DNA of 64,000 bases from Desulfovibrio sp. (GTDB lineage Bacteria > Desulfobacterota > Desulfovibrionia > Desulfovibrionales > Desulfovibrionaceae), in assembly GCA_031271265.1 (NCBI GenBank), contig JAISWB010000049.1, positions 1 to 64,000 of the forward strand. Direction: 5' to 3'. The translations under genes were made by a program, and so were the position numbers. Position 1 is the stretch's first letter. Each line of letters opens with the position of its first letter. This document shows, in pieces, positions 54,760-64,000 of the stretch. The notes below the pieces were generated by a model, which ran no database searches, was not told the origin of the DNA, and saw only the letters and a list, made by a program, of their open reading frames with translations.

Positions 54760-55266
54760 ATGACACAGGACGACAACTGCGGCGGTGCAGCACAGCAACC
54801 GCCTGAGGCCCCATACTCCATACTCGTACTGAACGGCCCCAATCTCGCCCATACCGGATTGCGTTGCCCGGAGATCTACGGCAGACGCACGCTGTCGGAT
54901 ATTCCATCGTTGGTGGAAACATTGCTCGGAGAACGCAGCGCGCAGGTGCGGTTGCTTTTTTTCCAGAGCAACTGCGAAGGGGAACTCATCAACCGTCTGG
55001 AAGCAGCTCGGAACGAGGGAATACGCGGCGTTGTGCTGAACGCCGGGGCCTACACGCACACCGGTCTGGCCTTGGCCGACTGTGTGCAGTGGATCGGCAT
55101 CCCCGTTGTCGAGGTCCATATCAGCAATGTTTTTGCCAGGAAAGAAACTATACGCCGACACAGCTTCCTTGCACCGCACAGCGTCGGCATGATTGCGGGC
55201 TTCGGCCTTATGGGCTATGCACTGGCCGTGCAGGCGCTGTACACGCGTTTTACCGGTTCGGACTGA
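54760..55266 (+). CDS. aroQ: 3-dehydroquinate dehydratase, type II
   Basis: The 168-aa enzyme performs step 3 of the shikimate pathway. It has LVLNGPNL, EIYGRRTL with the catalytic Tyr region, FFQSNCEGELINRL, LNAGAYTHTGLAL and VEVHISN with the catalytic His. An N-terminal extension of about 20 residues before the first strand is unusual but small. Confidence 0.95.
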   Translation: MTQDDNCGGAAQQPPEAPYSILVLNGPNLAHTGLRCPEIYGRRTLSDIPSLVETLLGERSAQVRLLFFQSNCEGELINRLEAARNEGIRGVVLNAGAYTHTGLALADCVQWIGIPVVEVHISNVFARKETIRRHSFLAPHSVGMIAGFGLMGYALAVQALYTRFTGSD

Positions 55267-55350
55267 TTATCGCATACCCCGGCATGGTATGCGGCACAGG
55301 CCGGAGATCCCGCTTGAAAAAGGCACAGACGGAACAATTTCGGAGGATTC

Positions 55351-55908
55351 ATGTATTCTACCACGGATTTCAGAAAAGGTCTGAAAATAGAAGTGGACGG
55401 CACACCGTATGAAATAGTCGAATTTCAGCATTTCAAACCCGGCAAGGGCGGCGCCATGGTCCGTACCAAGCTGCGCAATTTTTTGAACGGGCGCATCCAG
55501 GACATAACCTTCAGATCCGGCGAAAAGGTGGGGAAGCCGAATCTTGAAGTTAGAGAAATGCAGTTTCTCTACAAGGACGCCGGAGAACTTATCTTCATGG
55601 ACCTCACCAGTTACGAGCAGTTGCACGTCGGGGAAGAGGCGACCGGGGGCAAAGCCGGGTATCTCAAAGAAAGCAGCATGGTACAGGTATTGCTGTACAA
55701 CGGCTCTCCGCTGGATATAGAACTGCCGGCCTCCATTATTCTGGAAGTCACGGACACGGACCCCGGCGTCAAGGGCGACACGGTGTCTAATGTGACCAAG
55801 CCGGCGACCTTGGAAACCGGCTTGGTGATTCAGGCGCCGATTTTTGTCAACACCGGAGACAAGGTCAAAGTGGATACCCGCTCCGGCGCATACCTGGGCC
55901 GCGAATAA
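55351..55908 (+). CDS. efp: Elongation factor P
   Basis: EF-P rescues ribosomes stalled at polyproline. The 185-aa protein has the three beta-barrel domains, with Lys32 in [14 protein letters not shown] at the position of the modified residue and the usual C-terminus [16 protein letters not shown] lies before the ATG. No modification gene (epmA or others) is in the window. Confidence 0.97.
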   Translation: MYSTTDFRKGLKIEVDGTPYEIVEFQHFKPGKGGAMVRTKLRNFLNGRIQDITFRSGEKVGKPNLEVREMQFLYKDAGELIFMDLTSYEQLHVGEEATGGKAGYLKESSMVQVLLYNGSPLDIELPASIILEVTDTDPGVKGDTVSNVTKPATLETGLVIQAPIFVNTGDKVKVDTRSGAYLGRE

Positions 55909-55921
55909 AAGGTGACGTTGA

Positions 55922-58900
55922 ATGAAGGCCGGGGGAGCAAAAAACAACGCGCATACGGATGAAAGCAGACTGGGGCGCGACCTGCTGGGTCTTTTTTCCA
56001 TCTTTTTCAGTATCCTGATTATCCTGAGTCTGGCAAGTTTCGACAGCAGGGATCCCTGGTTGAACCATGTTGTCGGCGGCTCACAAAATATCCGCAATAA
56101 AACAGGTCTGTTCGGCGCGTATACAGCCGGTTTTTTATACGATGTTTTCGGTGCGGCCGCATGGGTGCTGCCGGCTTTCCTCAGTTCGGCCGGCGCCCGC
56201 CGCATTCTGGGCACGGCGCCGTGGCCGTGGCGGCGCTGGAGCGGTTTCCTTTTTTCGGCCCTGTGCATAGGTATTGCCGGGGCGGCCGGCGACCTGGGGA
56301 ACATAGGTTTGTTCGCCCGAGATGCGCTGCCTGCAGGATCCGGCAATGTTTCCTCGCACGGCGGGGGCTTGATCGGCCACATGCTCTATGTATGGCTGAT
56401 GGGGTGGCTGGGGCCTACCGGAGCCTTCCTTGTCTGGCTTTTTACGCTGCTTTCGTCCGTGCAGTTGCTTTCGGGTCTTTCTCTGCCTCTTCTGGCCTTT
56501 TCAGCCTGTGTCGCCTTGAAACAACGGATCGCGGGAACCTTGCGCACGGTTGCGTCCGGGCGCGGCGCCGCTCCGATGGGCGTAGGCCGGCAGACCGGCA
56601 ATGCCTGCTCAGGAGGGACGGAGATCATGGTGCATCATACCGCGGAGGCTCCGGCGCTTTCGCCCCCCGTTTCCGCGCCTGAGCGGGACAACAGCGCCGA
56701 AACGACCTATGCGCAGGGTTCAGATTATAACCGCATCCCAGCGCCCGGGCGGGACAACAACACAGCGCAAGAGGTTGCGGCGCAGGCCGGCGGTCTTTCC
56801 CCCGGCCCGTATTCACCGGTAAGAAGTGTTCCAATCCACATCCGTCACCGTCCGCAGGACGATGCCGCCTCGGCGGACGGGAATCGGCCGGCCTTTTCCC
56901 ACGACCAATCCGTGCTTCCGGAATACGTCGGACAGAAAGAGCATCCCGCCTCGCGCGATTCTTTTGCGGGACAAGCTTCGCCCGTGCGTGACGATGCTCC
57001 GGGGTATCGCCCGGCGTCCGATCCGGCCTGCCCTTGCGAAGATGAGCGCGACGCACACCTCAATCGCGGGCAGGACGGGAAATCGGACGAATACTGGGAT
57101 CGCACGCCGGACGGGAGGCTGCCTGAACTCCAGCCTCCGGCCGCAAACGGCAATCTTGAGGAGGATGAGGACATCCCTCCCTGGGTACATGATTTTGAAA
57201 ACGACAGGCTCGGACCGCCGCCCTTCAGTTCTGTTTTTACCGGTCGCGCGCGCGCATTCGACGGGCGGGAGCACGAGGGAATGCGCGTTTCGGCGCCTGC
57301 CTCGGCTGATGTCGTTCCGACAACGGAACGTCCTGTGGATCTTGGTCGGACGGACGGCAGAAATAAAACTGAAAGCAGCACTTTTGATTTGTCCGACCAT
57401 TTTCAACGAGGCGAAGATTTCCCGGCCTCTGATCCGACTGAAGGCGTTCCCGCAACGGAACATCCCGAGGCGCATGGCGGACCGACAGGCGGTGCAAACG
57501 AAATTTCACGTTTAACTTTCGAGTTCCCGGACCTTGCTCACCGGGGAGACGATTTTTCTGCCCCTGACCCGGCAGGCGATGTTCCCGCAGCGGCATATTC
57601 AGAGGAATTCGGCGCGCCGGGCGGCGGCAGAGAAAAAATTGCAAGTATTACTTTTGATTCCCCCGACCATGTTCAACATAAAGACGTTTTTCCGGATCCT
57701 GCCGTGTACACGCGGGCCGAGTTCGACCCGGAAGGAGAGGAAAACACTGTCGGCCCGGTGCCGCGCTCCGATGTTTCGTCTAGGTACCCGAACGTGTCGC
57801 CGCCTGCGGCCTCATCGTTGTACGCAGACGTGCCGCGAACCGGGCAAGCTTTACCGACGAAGATCGTACCGGCGGGCGCGGCATCGTCCCGCCCGGACCT
57901 CGACGCCCGGGAAGTGTCGCTGCCCCCGCTGGATATTCTGGAAGCCGCCGCTTCGCCGTCCTGCGGCATTCAACGCGATGTGCTGGAGCGGAAAGGCAGA
58001 GACTTGATGAACTGCCTTCACGATTTCGGCATCCAGGGCGAGCTTGCCGCCATCACGCCGGGGCCTGTCGTGACCATGTTTGAAATAAAGCCGGCACCGG
58101 GTGTTCGGGTAGCGCGCATCGCCGGCTTGAGCGACGACCTCGCCTTGGCGCTGAAGGCCGCGGCTGTGCGTATACAGGCCCCCGTGCCGGGCACGGACTC
58201 TGTGGGTATAGAAATCCCCAACACGACGCGCGAAACCGTCTGCCTCAAGGAACTGCTGAGTTCCTCGGTTTTCAGGCAGTCTCCTTCCCTGTTGACCCTG
58301 GCGCTCGGCAAAGACACGGCCGGCAACCCTGTGACGGCCGATCTGGCCTCCATGCCGCATCTCCTGGTGGCGGGCGCCACCGGCGCGGGCAAGAGCGTCG
58401 GCATCAATTCCATAATTTTGTCCATCCTGTACAAAGCTCGCCCGGACCAAGTGAAACTGCTGCTCGTGGACCCCAAACGAGTGGAAATGTCTATATACTC
58501 CGATCTTCCCCACCTTGTGCATCCCGTCGTAACCGAGATGCCGATGGCGAAAAGCGCCCTGGAGTGGGCCGTCTCGGAAATGGAACACCGCTATGACGTC
58601 ATTGCGGGGGCAGGAGTGCGCAATATTACCGATTACAATGCCCGGATCGCTTCCTGGGAAAAGAATCCGCCGCCGGGCATGGAAGATGTGATGCCCATTC
58701 CCTTTCTTGTTCTTATTATTGATGAACTGGCCGACCTTATGCTGGTGGCTTCCAAAGAGGTAGAAACCAGCATCGTCAGACTCGCCCAGTTGGCGCGCGC
58801 GGCGGGAATTCACCTGATTCTGGCCACGCAGCGCCCGAGCGTGGACGTGGTCACGGGCCTCATCAAGGCCAATTTTCCCTGCCGGATTTCCTTTCAGGTG

Positions 58901-59344
58901 ACTTCCAAGCACGATTCGCGCACCATACTGGATACAGTGGGCGCGGAACATCTTCTCGGCAAGGGCGACATGCTTTTCAAGCCTGCCGGCGGCAAATTCC
59001 GCCGCCTGCACGGCGCATTCGTCAGCGACCGCAATGTCAATGCCGTTGCGGACTATTGGAAAGCACTGCGACTCCCCGATTACACGATAGATTTTGCGGA
59101 TTGGGGGCAGGAAGGCGGTTCCGGACCCGCGGCTCCGGGGGGCAGTGTCATGGACATCAACGCCGAGCCTTTATACAATGAAGCTGTTGTGTTCGTTCGG
59201 AGCCAGGGCAAGGCGTCCATTTCGCTCATACAGCGCAAGTTCCGCATCGGTTTCAACAAGGCGGCGCGCTATGTGGAGCAAATGGAAGCTGACGGGATCA
59301 TCGGTCCGGCCGACGGCAGCAAACCCAGGCCGGTCATCAAATAA
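55922..59344 (+). CDS. ftsK: DNA translocase FtsK
   Basis: The 1,140-aa protein moves chromosome ends through the division septum. The N-terminal part (to about residue 200) has four or five membrane helices. A long acidic and Pro-rich linker (about 210-660) contains three imperfect 44-45-aa repeats (57314-57715). The motor has VAGATGAGKSVGINS with Lys824, LVDPKRVEMSIY, IPFLVLIIDELADLM and ATQRPSVDVVTG. The C-terminal gamma winged helix (QGKASISLIQRKFRIGFNKAARYVEQME) reads KOPS sites. It lies 13 bases after efp. Confidence 0.95.
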   Translation: MKAGGAKNNAHTDESRLGRDLLGLFSIFFSILIILSLASFDSRDPWLNHVVGGSQNIRNKTGLFGAYTAGFLYDVFGAAAWVLPAFLSSAGARRILGTAPWPWRRWSGFLFSALCIGIAGAAGDLGNIGLFARDALPAGSGNVSSHGGGLIGHMLYVWLMGWLGPTGAFLVWLFTLLSSVQLLSGLSLPLLAFSACVALKQRIAGTLRTVASGRGAAPMGVGRQTGNACSGGTEIMVHHTAEAPALSPPVSAPERDNSAETTYAQGSDYNRIPAPGRDNNTAQEVAAQAGGLSPGPYSPVRSVPIHIRHRPQDDAASADGNRPAFSHDQSVLPEYVGQKEHPASRDSFAGQASPVRDDAPGYRPASDPACPCEDERDAHLNRGQDGKSDEYWDRTPDGRLPELQPPAANGNLEEDEDIPPWVHDFENDRLGPPPFSSVFTGRARAFDGREHEGMRVSAPASADVVPTTERPVDLGRTDGRNKTESSTFDLSDHFQRGEDFPASDPTEGVPATEHPEAHGGPTGGANEISRLTFEFPDLAHRGDDFSAPDPAGDVPAAAYSEEFGAPGGGREKIASITFDSPDHVQHKDVFPDPAVYTRAEFDPEGEENTVGPVPRSDVSSRYPNVSPPAASSLYADVPRTGQALPTKIVPAGAASSRPDLDAREVSLPPLDILEAAASPSCGIQRDVLERKGRDLMNCLHDFGIQGELAAITPGPVVTMFEIKPAPGVRVARIAGLSDDLALALKAAAVRIQAPVPGTDSVGIEIPNTTRETVCLKELLSSSVFRQSPSLLTLALGKDTAGNPVTADLASMPHLLVAGATGAGKSVGINSIILSILYKARPDQVKLLLVDPKRVEMSIYSDLPHLVHPVVTEMPMAKSALEWAVSEMEHRYDVIAGAGVRNITDYNARIASWEKNPPPGMEDVMPIPFLVLIIDELADLMLVASKEVETSIVRLAQLARAAGIHLILATQRPSVDVVTGLIKANFPCRISFQVTSKHDSRTILDTVGAEHLLGKGDMLFKPAGGKFRRLHGAFVSDRNVNAVADYWKALRLPDYTIDFADWGQEGGSGPAAPGGSVMDINAEPLYNEAVVFVRSQGKASISLIQRKFRIGFNKAARYVEQMEADGIIGPADGSKPRPVIK

Positions 59345-59380
59345 TGTTCGTATTCCTCACACGACCCAGGACCATGAAAG

Positions 59381-59487
59381 GTCATTATGAGCGAAGTGAA
59401 GAATCTATCTTCCTATCTTCAGCTTTTACTGAAAGGCATCAAGAATGTTCGGCCTTTCACCCTGCTCAGGCCGAGATTCAGAATGAC
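59381..59487. repeat. 107-bp palindromic-end repeat of the GTCATTNTGAGCGAAG type
   Basis: Between ftsK and lolA, GTCATTATGAGCGAAGTGAA (59381-59400) continues as GAATCTATCTTC, and a complementary end CAGAATGAC stands at 59479-59487. This closely resembles short dispersed repeats found in many bacterial genomes. No other copy was seen in this window. Confidence 0.4.
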
Positions 59488-59555
59488 GGAAAGGAGCCGT
59501 CCGGGGTCGTGGACACAGGCTTTGTGCAGCGCCCCGACCGCCGGAGGCATACAAA

Positions 59556-60227
59556 ATGAAAATTTTATCCTGCGCCGCAATCTTGTTGTTGTTGTCGGGC
59601 GGGGTCGCGCTTGCTGCGTCGCGGACGGCGGACCGCCTGCAGCAGCGCTACGCGTCTGTCGAGAGTATGCGCGCGGAGTTTACCCAGACCCTGCTGCACA
59701 AAGAAAGCGGCGCGCGCGAGCGGCGCAGCGGGGTGTTGAGTTTTAAGAAACCCATGCTCATGCGCTGGGAAAACCGGCAACCGGCACCGGAACTGCTGCT
59801 GGTCGGCAAAGCCGCCGTATGGAATGTTTTTCCGGAGGAAAAAACGGCTTTCAAATATTCGCTTGACGCCGCCGGCGGGGCTTCGGACCTGATACGCATC
59901 ATTACCGGCCGGGCGCACCTGAACCGAGACTTCGACCTTGAAGAAGAAGGCAGGGAAGGGGACTCGGCAACGCTCAGGCTGTACCCCAAGAAAGCGTCAC
60001 AGGCGGTTGTCGAGGTGCTGCTCTGGGTGGACATGAAAACCTTTCTGATAAGAAAACTGCGGGTGTACGACTTTTACGGCAACGAAAACGAGATGGTCTT
60101 TTCCCGCCAGGAACCGGGTGCGAAACTTCAGGATTCCGTCTTTACCTATACGCCGCCGAAATCTTTTACCGTTGAAGATCACAGCCGTAATCCCGACGCC
60201 GTGCCGCAAAAGCCTTTGTTTCAGTAG
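59556..60227 (+). CDS. lolA: Outer-membrane lipoprotein carrier protein LolA
   Basis: LolA takes lipoproteins through the periplasm. The 223-aa protein has a signal peptide (MKILSCAAILLLLSGGVALA), then LQQRYASVESMRAEFTQTL and GVLSFKKPMLMRWEN, the typical LolA start of the beta half-barrel, and DMKTFLIRKLRVYDFYGNENEMVFS. A GGAGG ribosome-binding site precedes the ATG. Confidence 0.92.
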   Translation: MKILSCAAILLLLSGGVALAASRTADRLQQRYASVESMRAEFTQTLLHKESGARERRSGVLSFKKPMLMRWENRQPAPELLLVGKAAVWNVFPEEKTAFKYSLDAAGGASDLIRIITGRAHLNRDFDLEEEGREGDSATLRLYPKKASQAVVEVLLWVDMKTFLIRKLRVYDFYGNENEMVFSRQEPGAKLQDSVFTYTPPKSFTVEDHSRNPDAVPQKPLFQ

Positions 60228-60247
60228 AGCATTTTATTCAGCGGCCT

Positions 60248-60784
60248 TCACTGCAACCCTTCCGGGGAAACAATCAGCAGGCGGTCGGTCATCACCGCGT
60301 GCGGCAAGCGATTTAATGTGCTCATGGCGATCATGCGCCATCGGTATGCCGCGGCGGGCCGCGGGCAGTACGAAAAACCTATTTCACCGTTTGTACCGTT
60401 GAAGCCTGCATCCGTGGGTGATAGTTCGGCTGCCTCATCCGCGACAAAGGGGCAACCCGGACAATCCGCCGTGCTGTTCAAACCTTCCAGTTCCAGACGT
60501 ATGCCGCCGAAGTTCTGAAGAGCTCCGCCGAGTTTGCCCGTAAAGGACGCGCACCTGCCGGCGGGAGCCGCGCCGCTTTCCAGCCAAGTGATGGAGAGAT
60601 CTCCGTCCGCGGCTTGCGGGTAGCCGGTTTTGCCGCAGGCGGAAAACAGCAGGGCAAGGACAAGGCATACCGGCGCAAGAACGGTATACGCCGGCAGCCG
60701 GGACGCCGTTGCCGTCCGCGCCGCGGGGGCAGGCACGCTTGAGTGGTTATCAGCCTTGCTTTGTGTCGTCGTGATTTTCCTCAT
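60248..60784 (-). CDS. Predicted lipoprotein, overlapping the mutS end
   Basis: The 178-aa protein has a Lys/Arg-poor head of about 30 residues, a hydrophobic signal (APVCLVLALLFSAC) with a probable lipobox Cys, and a small mature domain with Cys pairs (TADCPGCPF). Its ATG lies inside the mutS end (35-base overlap, other frame) with GGGGAGGAACTGCGG in front, a good ribosome-binding site. No family was recognised. Confidence 0.7.
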   Translation of the reverse strand: MRKITTTQSKADNHSSVPAPAARTATASRLPAYTVLAPVCLVLALLFSACGKTGYPQAADGDLSITWLESGAAPAGRCASFTGKLGGALQNFGGIRLELEGLNSTADCPGCPFVADEAAELSPTDAGFNGTNGEIGFSYCPRPAAAYRWRMIAMSTLNRLPHAVMTDRLLIVSPEGLQ

Positions 60785-63515
60785 CCGCAGTTCCTCCCCA
60801 TAATTGTTTCCATTCGTTGAGCAATGCCAGGGCCTGCATGGGCGTCAGGCTGTCCGTGTCCAGATCGCCGAGCAGGGTGACAACGGGATGTTTGACCTTG
60901 CCCGTTGCGGCAGGCGGCAACGGGTTTGCCCGTCTGCGCGGGGCCGTTTCTTCCAGGCCGGGCAGCAGTTGCGGGGCGACCCGCACGCCGCTTTTACCGT
61001 TTCCGGAGGACTCAAGGCTTTCCAGTATCGCCCGCGCCCGCTGTACCACGGGGATGGGTACACCCGCCAGCCTTGCCACCTCTATGCCGTAGCTGCGGTC
61101 GGCAGGACCGGGCACAAGACGGCGCAGGAAAATGATTTCCCCTCCGTACTCCTGCACGGCTATGTTCATATTTTGCACACCGGGGATGCGGCCTTCCAAG
61201 GCGGTAAGCTCGTGGTAATGCGTGGCGAACAGGGTACGCACGCCCCCCTCCCTGCGCCCGGCCAGATTTTCGACAACGGCCCAGGCCAGGGAAAGCCCGT
61301 CAAACGTGCTGGTGCCGCGACCGATCTCATCCAGGATAACCAGGCTTTTGGGGCCGGCCTGACGCAGTATCCTGGCCGTTTCCATCATTTCCACCATAAA
61401 GGTGCTCTGCCCGGCGGCAAGGTTGTCCGAAGCCCCGACCCGTGAGAAGATGCGGTCGCTTATGCCTATCCCGGCTTTAGCCGCGGGCACGTAGCAGCCC
61501 ATCTGGGCCAGGACGGCAATGACCGCTGTCTGGCGCAGTACGGTGGACTTGCCGGCCATGTTCGGCCCGGTGATGATGAGCATGCGCCGTTGGTCGTCCA
61601 TGTGCAGGTCGTTGGCGACAAACCCCGCCGGTCCGCAGACGGCCTCGATAACAGGGTGCCGTCCCTGTTTTATGGCGATGTCTGTTCCGCTGTGCAGTTC
61701 AGGGCGCGTCCAGTTGCGTTTGTGCGCACACTCCGCCGCGCTCTGCCAGAAGTCGAGGGCGGCCGCAGCCTCGGCCGCAAAAAGAATGCGCGGGTGCATC
61801 TCCGCCACCTGTCGGCGCAATTCCTGAAACAGCGCGTACTCCAGTTTTTTCCCACATTCGTCTGCGCCGGTGATTTTTTCTTCCAGTTCCTTGAGTTCCG
61901 GGGTGACATAGCGCTCGGCATTGGCAACTGTTTGCCGGCGCGTGAAATGTGTCGGTATGGTCTTACCCTCGGCCTTGGCCAGTTCAAAATAGTACCCGAA
62001 GACGCGGTTGAAGCCCAGTTTGAGCTTAGGCAGGGCATTAGCGGCCTGTTCCCTGCTCAAAAGAGCCTTGATCAGATTTTCGCCGTGATTCATAAGTTCC
62101 AGTATTTCGTCAAGTTCCGCATTGAACCCGGCATTGAAAATGCCTCCTTCCGTCAGGGTAAGGGGAGGTGGATCGCGCAGGGCACCTTCGAGTTTCGCAG
62201 CCAGATCGTCAAGACTGTCCCAATTGCGGTACAGTTCGGCCGCGCGCGGGGGCAGGGCGTTCATGTCCGCGCTTTCTTTCCCCGGCGGAGGCGTTTCCAG
62301 CGCACGGCGCACCGCTGTGAGCCCGGACAGGCTTTTGCCGAGGGCGGCCATGTCCCTGGGGCTCGCTCTCCCCAAGATCACCCGCGTGCTCAGACGCTCC
62401 AAGTCGTAAACGGACTCCAGCGCGGCACGCAGGGCCATGCGCGTATGCCCGCGTTCAAAGAAAAATTCGACGACATCCGCGCTCTGTTTGATGCGTTCGG
62501 CATCCCGCCAGGGCCGGCGCAGACGTTCTTCCAGCAGCCTGCCGCCCATGGGCGTAAGCGTTTCATCCAGCACGCGGAGCAAGGTGCCCGCCCCTTTTTT
62601 GCCGTCCAATCTGCGGAATATTTCCAGATTCCGCTCCGTAATTTCGTCGATGATCAGGTGTTTCCCCAAGTTGACGGGCACGAACGCTTTGAGGTGTGGA
62701 AACTCTTGTTTCTGGGTGCGCATGATGTAGGACAGCAAGGCTCCGCAGGCGCGCGCCAGTTCTTCTTTGCCGTTCAGTCCGACCGCGCCGAGGTCTTTGA
62801 TGCCTTGCGCCTCGAAAATACGTTTTTCCGCGCTGTTCAGATCAAAATACGTGCGTACCGGCACCCTGACCGGGACAATCTCCGCAGGCAGGGACTTGAC
62901 GGGAATATCGGCTTTTTCGTCGGGGAGATCGGGAATCAGCAGTTCACGCGGCTGCATTTTCAGCACCCACTGCATAAGCTCGTCGCGATTTTTGCTGTAC
63001 AAGCCGGACCATTCGCCTGTCGAATAGTCCAGCCAGGCAAAGCCGCCCACGGATTTTTCCGCGTCCCGGTACAGCGCGCCCAGATAATTGTGTCCCTTTG
63101 CCTCCAGGCCCATGTCTTCAATGATCGTGCCCGGGGTCAGAATTCTGGACACGGTCCGCTCAACCAGTCCCTTGGAACTTTTGGGGTCACCAGCCTGATC
63201 GCATATCGCGACGTTGAAGCCCTGCTCAATGAGCTTGCGCGCATAGGAGAGGTACGCATGATGGGGAACGCCGCACATGGGTACGGGAAATTCGGCGTTG
63301 GGGTTGCGGCTGGTAAGGGTAATCTGCATGGCCTTGGCCGCAACCAGGGCATCGTCGAAAAAAAGTTCGTAAAAATCACCCATGCGGTAAAAGAGCAGGG
63401 CATTCTCGCAACGGCGCTTTATCTCCAGGTATTGCGCGAACATGGGCGTCAGCCGTTCCGCCGGGATGTGCGGGGCCGGGTGAAGGGGAGGGGTGGACTG
63501 CGGAGATTCCATCAT
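60750..63515 (-). CDS. mutS: DNA mismatch repair protein MutS
   Basis: MutS finds mismatches. The start at 63515 (MMESPQSTPP) gives 921 aa and about 40 residues before the mismatch-binding FYRMGDFYELF; a start at 63560 would add 15. The connector, lever, clamp and ATPase domains follow: TGPNMAGKSTVLRQTA (Walker A), DEIGRGTSTFDGLSLAWA (Walker B region) and FATHYHELTAL. The C-terminal helices include DSLTPMQALALLNEWKQL. Confidence 0.95.
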   Translation of the reverse strand: MMESPQSTPPLHPAPHIPAERLTPMFAQYLEIKRRCENALLFYRMGDFYELFFDDALVAAKAMQITLTSRNPNAEFPVPMCGVPHHAYLSYARKLIEQGFNVAICDQAGDPKSSKGLVERTVSRILTPGTIIEDMGLEAKGHNYLGALYRDAEKSVGGFAWLDYSTGEWSGLYSKNRDELMQWVLKMQPRELLIPDLPDEKADIPVKSLPAEIVPVRVPVRTYFDLNSAEKRIFEAQGIKDLGAVGLNGKEELARACGALLSYIMRTQKQEFPHLKAFVPVNLGKHLIIDEITERNLEIFRRLDGKKGAGTLLRVLDETLTPMGGRLLEERLRRPWRDAERIKQSADVVEFFFERGHTRMALRAALESVYDLERLSTRVILGRASPRDMAALGKSLSGLTAVRRALETPPPGKESADMNALPPRAAELYRNWDSLDDLAAKLEGALRDPPPLTLTEGGIFNAGFNAELDEILELMNHGENLIKALLSREQAANALPKLKLGFNRVFGYYFELAKAEGKTIPTHFTRRQTVANAERYVTPELKELEEKITGADECGKKLEYALFQELRRQVAEMHPRILFAAEAAAALDFWQSAAECAHKRNWTRPELHSGTDIAIKQGRHPVIEAVCGPAGFVANDLHMDDQRRMLIITGPNMAGKSTVLRQTAVIAVLAQMGCYVPAAKAGIGISDRIFSRVGASDNLAAGQSTFMVEMMETARILRQAGPKSLVILDEIGRGTSTFDGLSLAWAVVENLAGRREGGVRTLFATHYHELTALEGRIPGVQNMNIAVQEYGGEIIFLRRLVPGPADRSYGIEVARLAGVPIPVVQRARAILESLESSGNGKSGVRVAPQLLPGLEETAPRRRANPLPPAATGKVKHPVVTLLGDLDTDSLTPMQALALLNEWKQLWGGTADEENHDDTKQG

Positions 63516-63813
63516 ACGCGCAATAGCCAGTCGGCGCCCGGCATCAAGCCGAGTGTGCATTGCCGCGCCGCGAGGCAGTTTTCGAGATGAACATGCCCGG
63601 CCGGTTGCCGGGCAGATGCCCGCCGCCGTGGTACGGACACTGACCGTCTGCGCCGGAACAGATGCAGAACGGAAAAGATTCGGACGGATCCGTTCCCCGG
63701 CTGCCCTGTTGCGGCGCGTATGCCGTACTGCCGATATTCACGCATCGCGGCCGGAGGCGAAGGTGCATCCCGCCTGCCGGAACGGCGCCGGGGAACGGAT
63801 GGAGATACGCTTT
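63516..63813. other. Spacer between lapA-like gene and mutS, no gene seen
   Basis: About 300 bases without a convincing ORF; the frames present on either strand are short and lack ribosome-binding sites. The mutS promoter or a shared transcript from the lapA-like gene should pass through it. Confidence 0.35.
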
Positions 63814-64000
63814 TCAGGCGTTGCCGGGTGTTTCCGAGGCTTCGGCAACTGCCGGAACAGCTTTGACCTCTTTGGCCAGTTCGGCGCGCAGGCGGTTGAC
63901 TTCTTTTTCCAGGGTGCGGACCGCGCGTTTGCTGCCCATAAGCGTACAGCCCAGGCGCAGACGGTCGATAAAGAGCATGAGAACAGCAAAAAGCATGCCC
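63814..64000 (-). CDS. lapA: LapA/DUF1049-type membrane protein, C-terminal part (5' end outside window)
   Basis: The visible 62 residues are the end of a membrane helix (MLFAVLMLFIDRLRLGC) followed by an Arg/Lys-rich amphipathic helix (RAVRTLEKEVNRLRAELAK) and a short tail. This matches the C-terminal half of LapA, a small inner-membrane protein linked to LPS assembly. The first membrane segment would be outside the window. Confidence 0.65.
   Translation of the reverse strand, partial: GMLFAVLMLFIDRLRLGCTLMGSKRAVRTLEKEVNRLRAELAKEVKAVPAVAEASETPGNA

Noticed and set aside
61590-63590. 666-aa plus-strand ORF
   Set aside because: Shadow of mutS in a GC-rich genome.
1-64000. CRISPR arrays, tRNA or rRNA genes
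   Set aside because: No regular spaced repeats and no cloverleaf or rRNA-like sequence was recognised by eye; a tRNAscan/Infernal run would be needed to be certain.

Overview
The window looks like a chromosomal segment of a GC-rich, anaerobic, Gram-negative bacterium, most probably a member of the Desulfovibrionaceae (Desulfovibrionia). The evidence is a class III (oxygen-sensitive) ribonucleotide reductase, lipid A and LPS export genes (lpxB, lptFG), LolA, a LapA-type protein, HypC (NiFe hydrogenase maturation), and the block aroQ-efp-ftsK-lolA-mutS. The species assignment is inference from gene content and protein style; no rRNA gene is present.

Layout. 1-3.2 kb: the tail of a LuxR/NarL-type regulator, then a decayed ColE1/MbeA-like mobilisation module on the minus strand (mobC, a broken relaxase with an mbeD-like gene nested in it, a 128-aa gene, and a ParA-like gene split by a 98-bp miniature transposon). 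3.3-6.6 kb: nrdD behind a cobalamin-riboswitch-like leader, a separate short ORF carrying the glycyl-radical domain, and nrdG. 6.6-11.5 kb (minus): a membrane-anchored unknown, rfbB, rfbD and lpxB, an envelope polysaccharide/LPS group. 11.7-17 kb: a CysB-like regulator divergent from a complete sulfate-type ABC importer. 17.4-19.7 kb: umuDC flanked by two miniature inverted-repeat elements. 19.7-23.2 kb: a 4Fe-4S protein, galU, a lipoprotein and a deoxyribosyltransferase-like protein. 23.2-24.3 kb: a wrecked IS630-family element.

24.6-35.7 kb is the most distinctive part. It holds a 2,627-aa highly reducing type I polyketide synthase (KS-AT-DH-degenerate MT-ER-KR-ACP) without a thioesterase. 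An alpha-oxoamine synthase, an overlooked 45-aa ORF and a GNAT acetyltransferase follow, all joined by overlapping stop/start codons; a short-chain dehydrogenase lies a little further on. By analogy with fumonisin and sphingoid-base biosynthesis, these genes plausibly build a long-chain 2-amino-3-ketone, reduce it to an amino-alcohol and acylate it.

35.7-64 kb is mainly housekeeping: rpmB, hypC, argD, dut, glgP (with a clear terminator), an AcrAB-type efflux pair, a SurA-like chaperone, rodZ, recO, glyQS, lptFG, engB, aroQ, efp, ftsK, lolA, a lipoprotein, mutS and a partial lapA. No tRNA, rRNA or CRISPR array was recognised.
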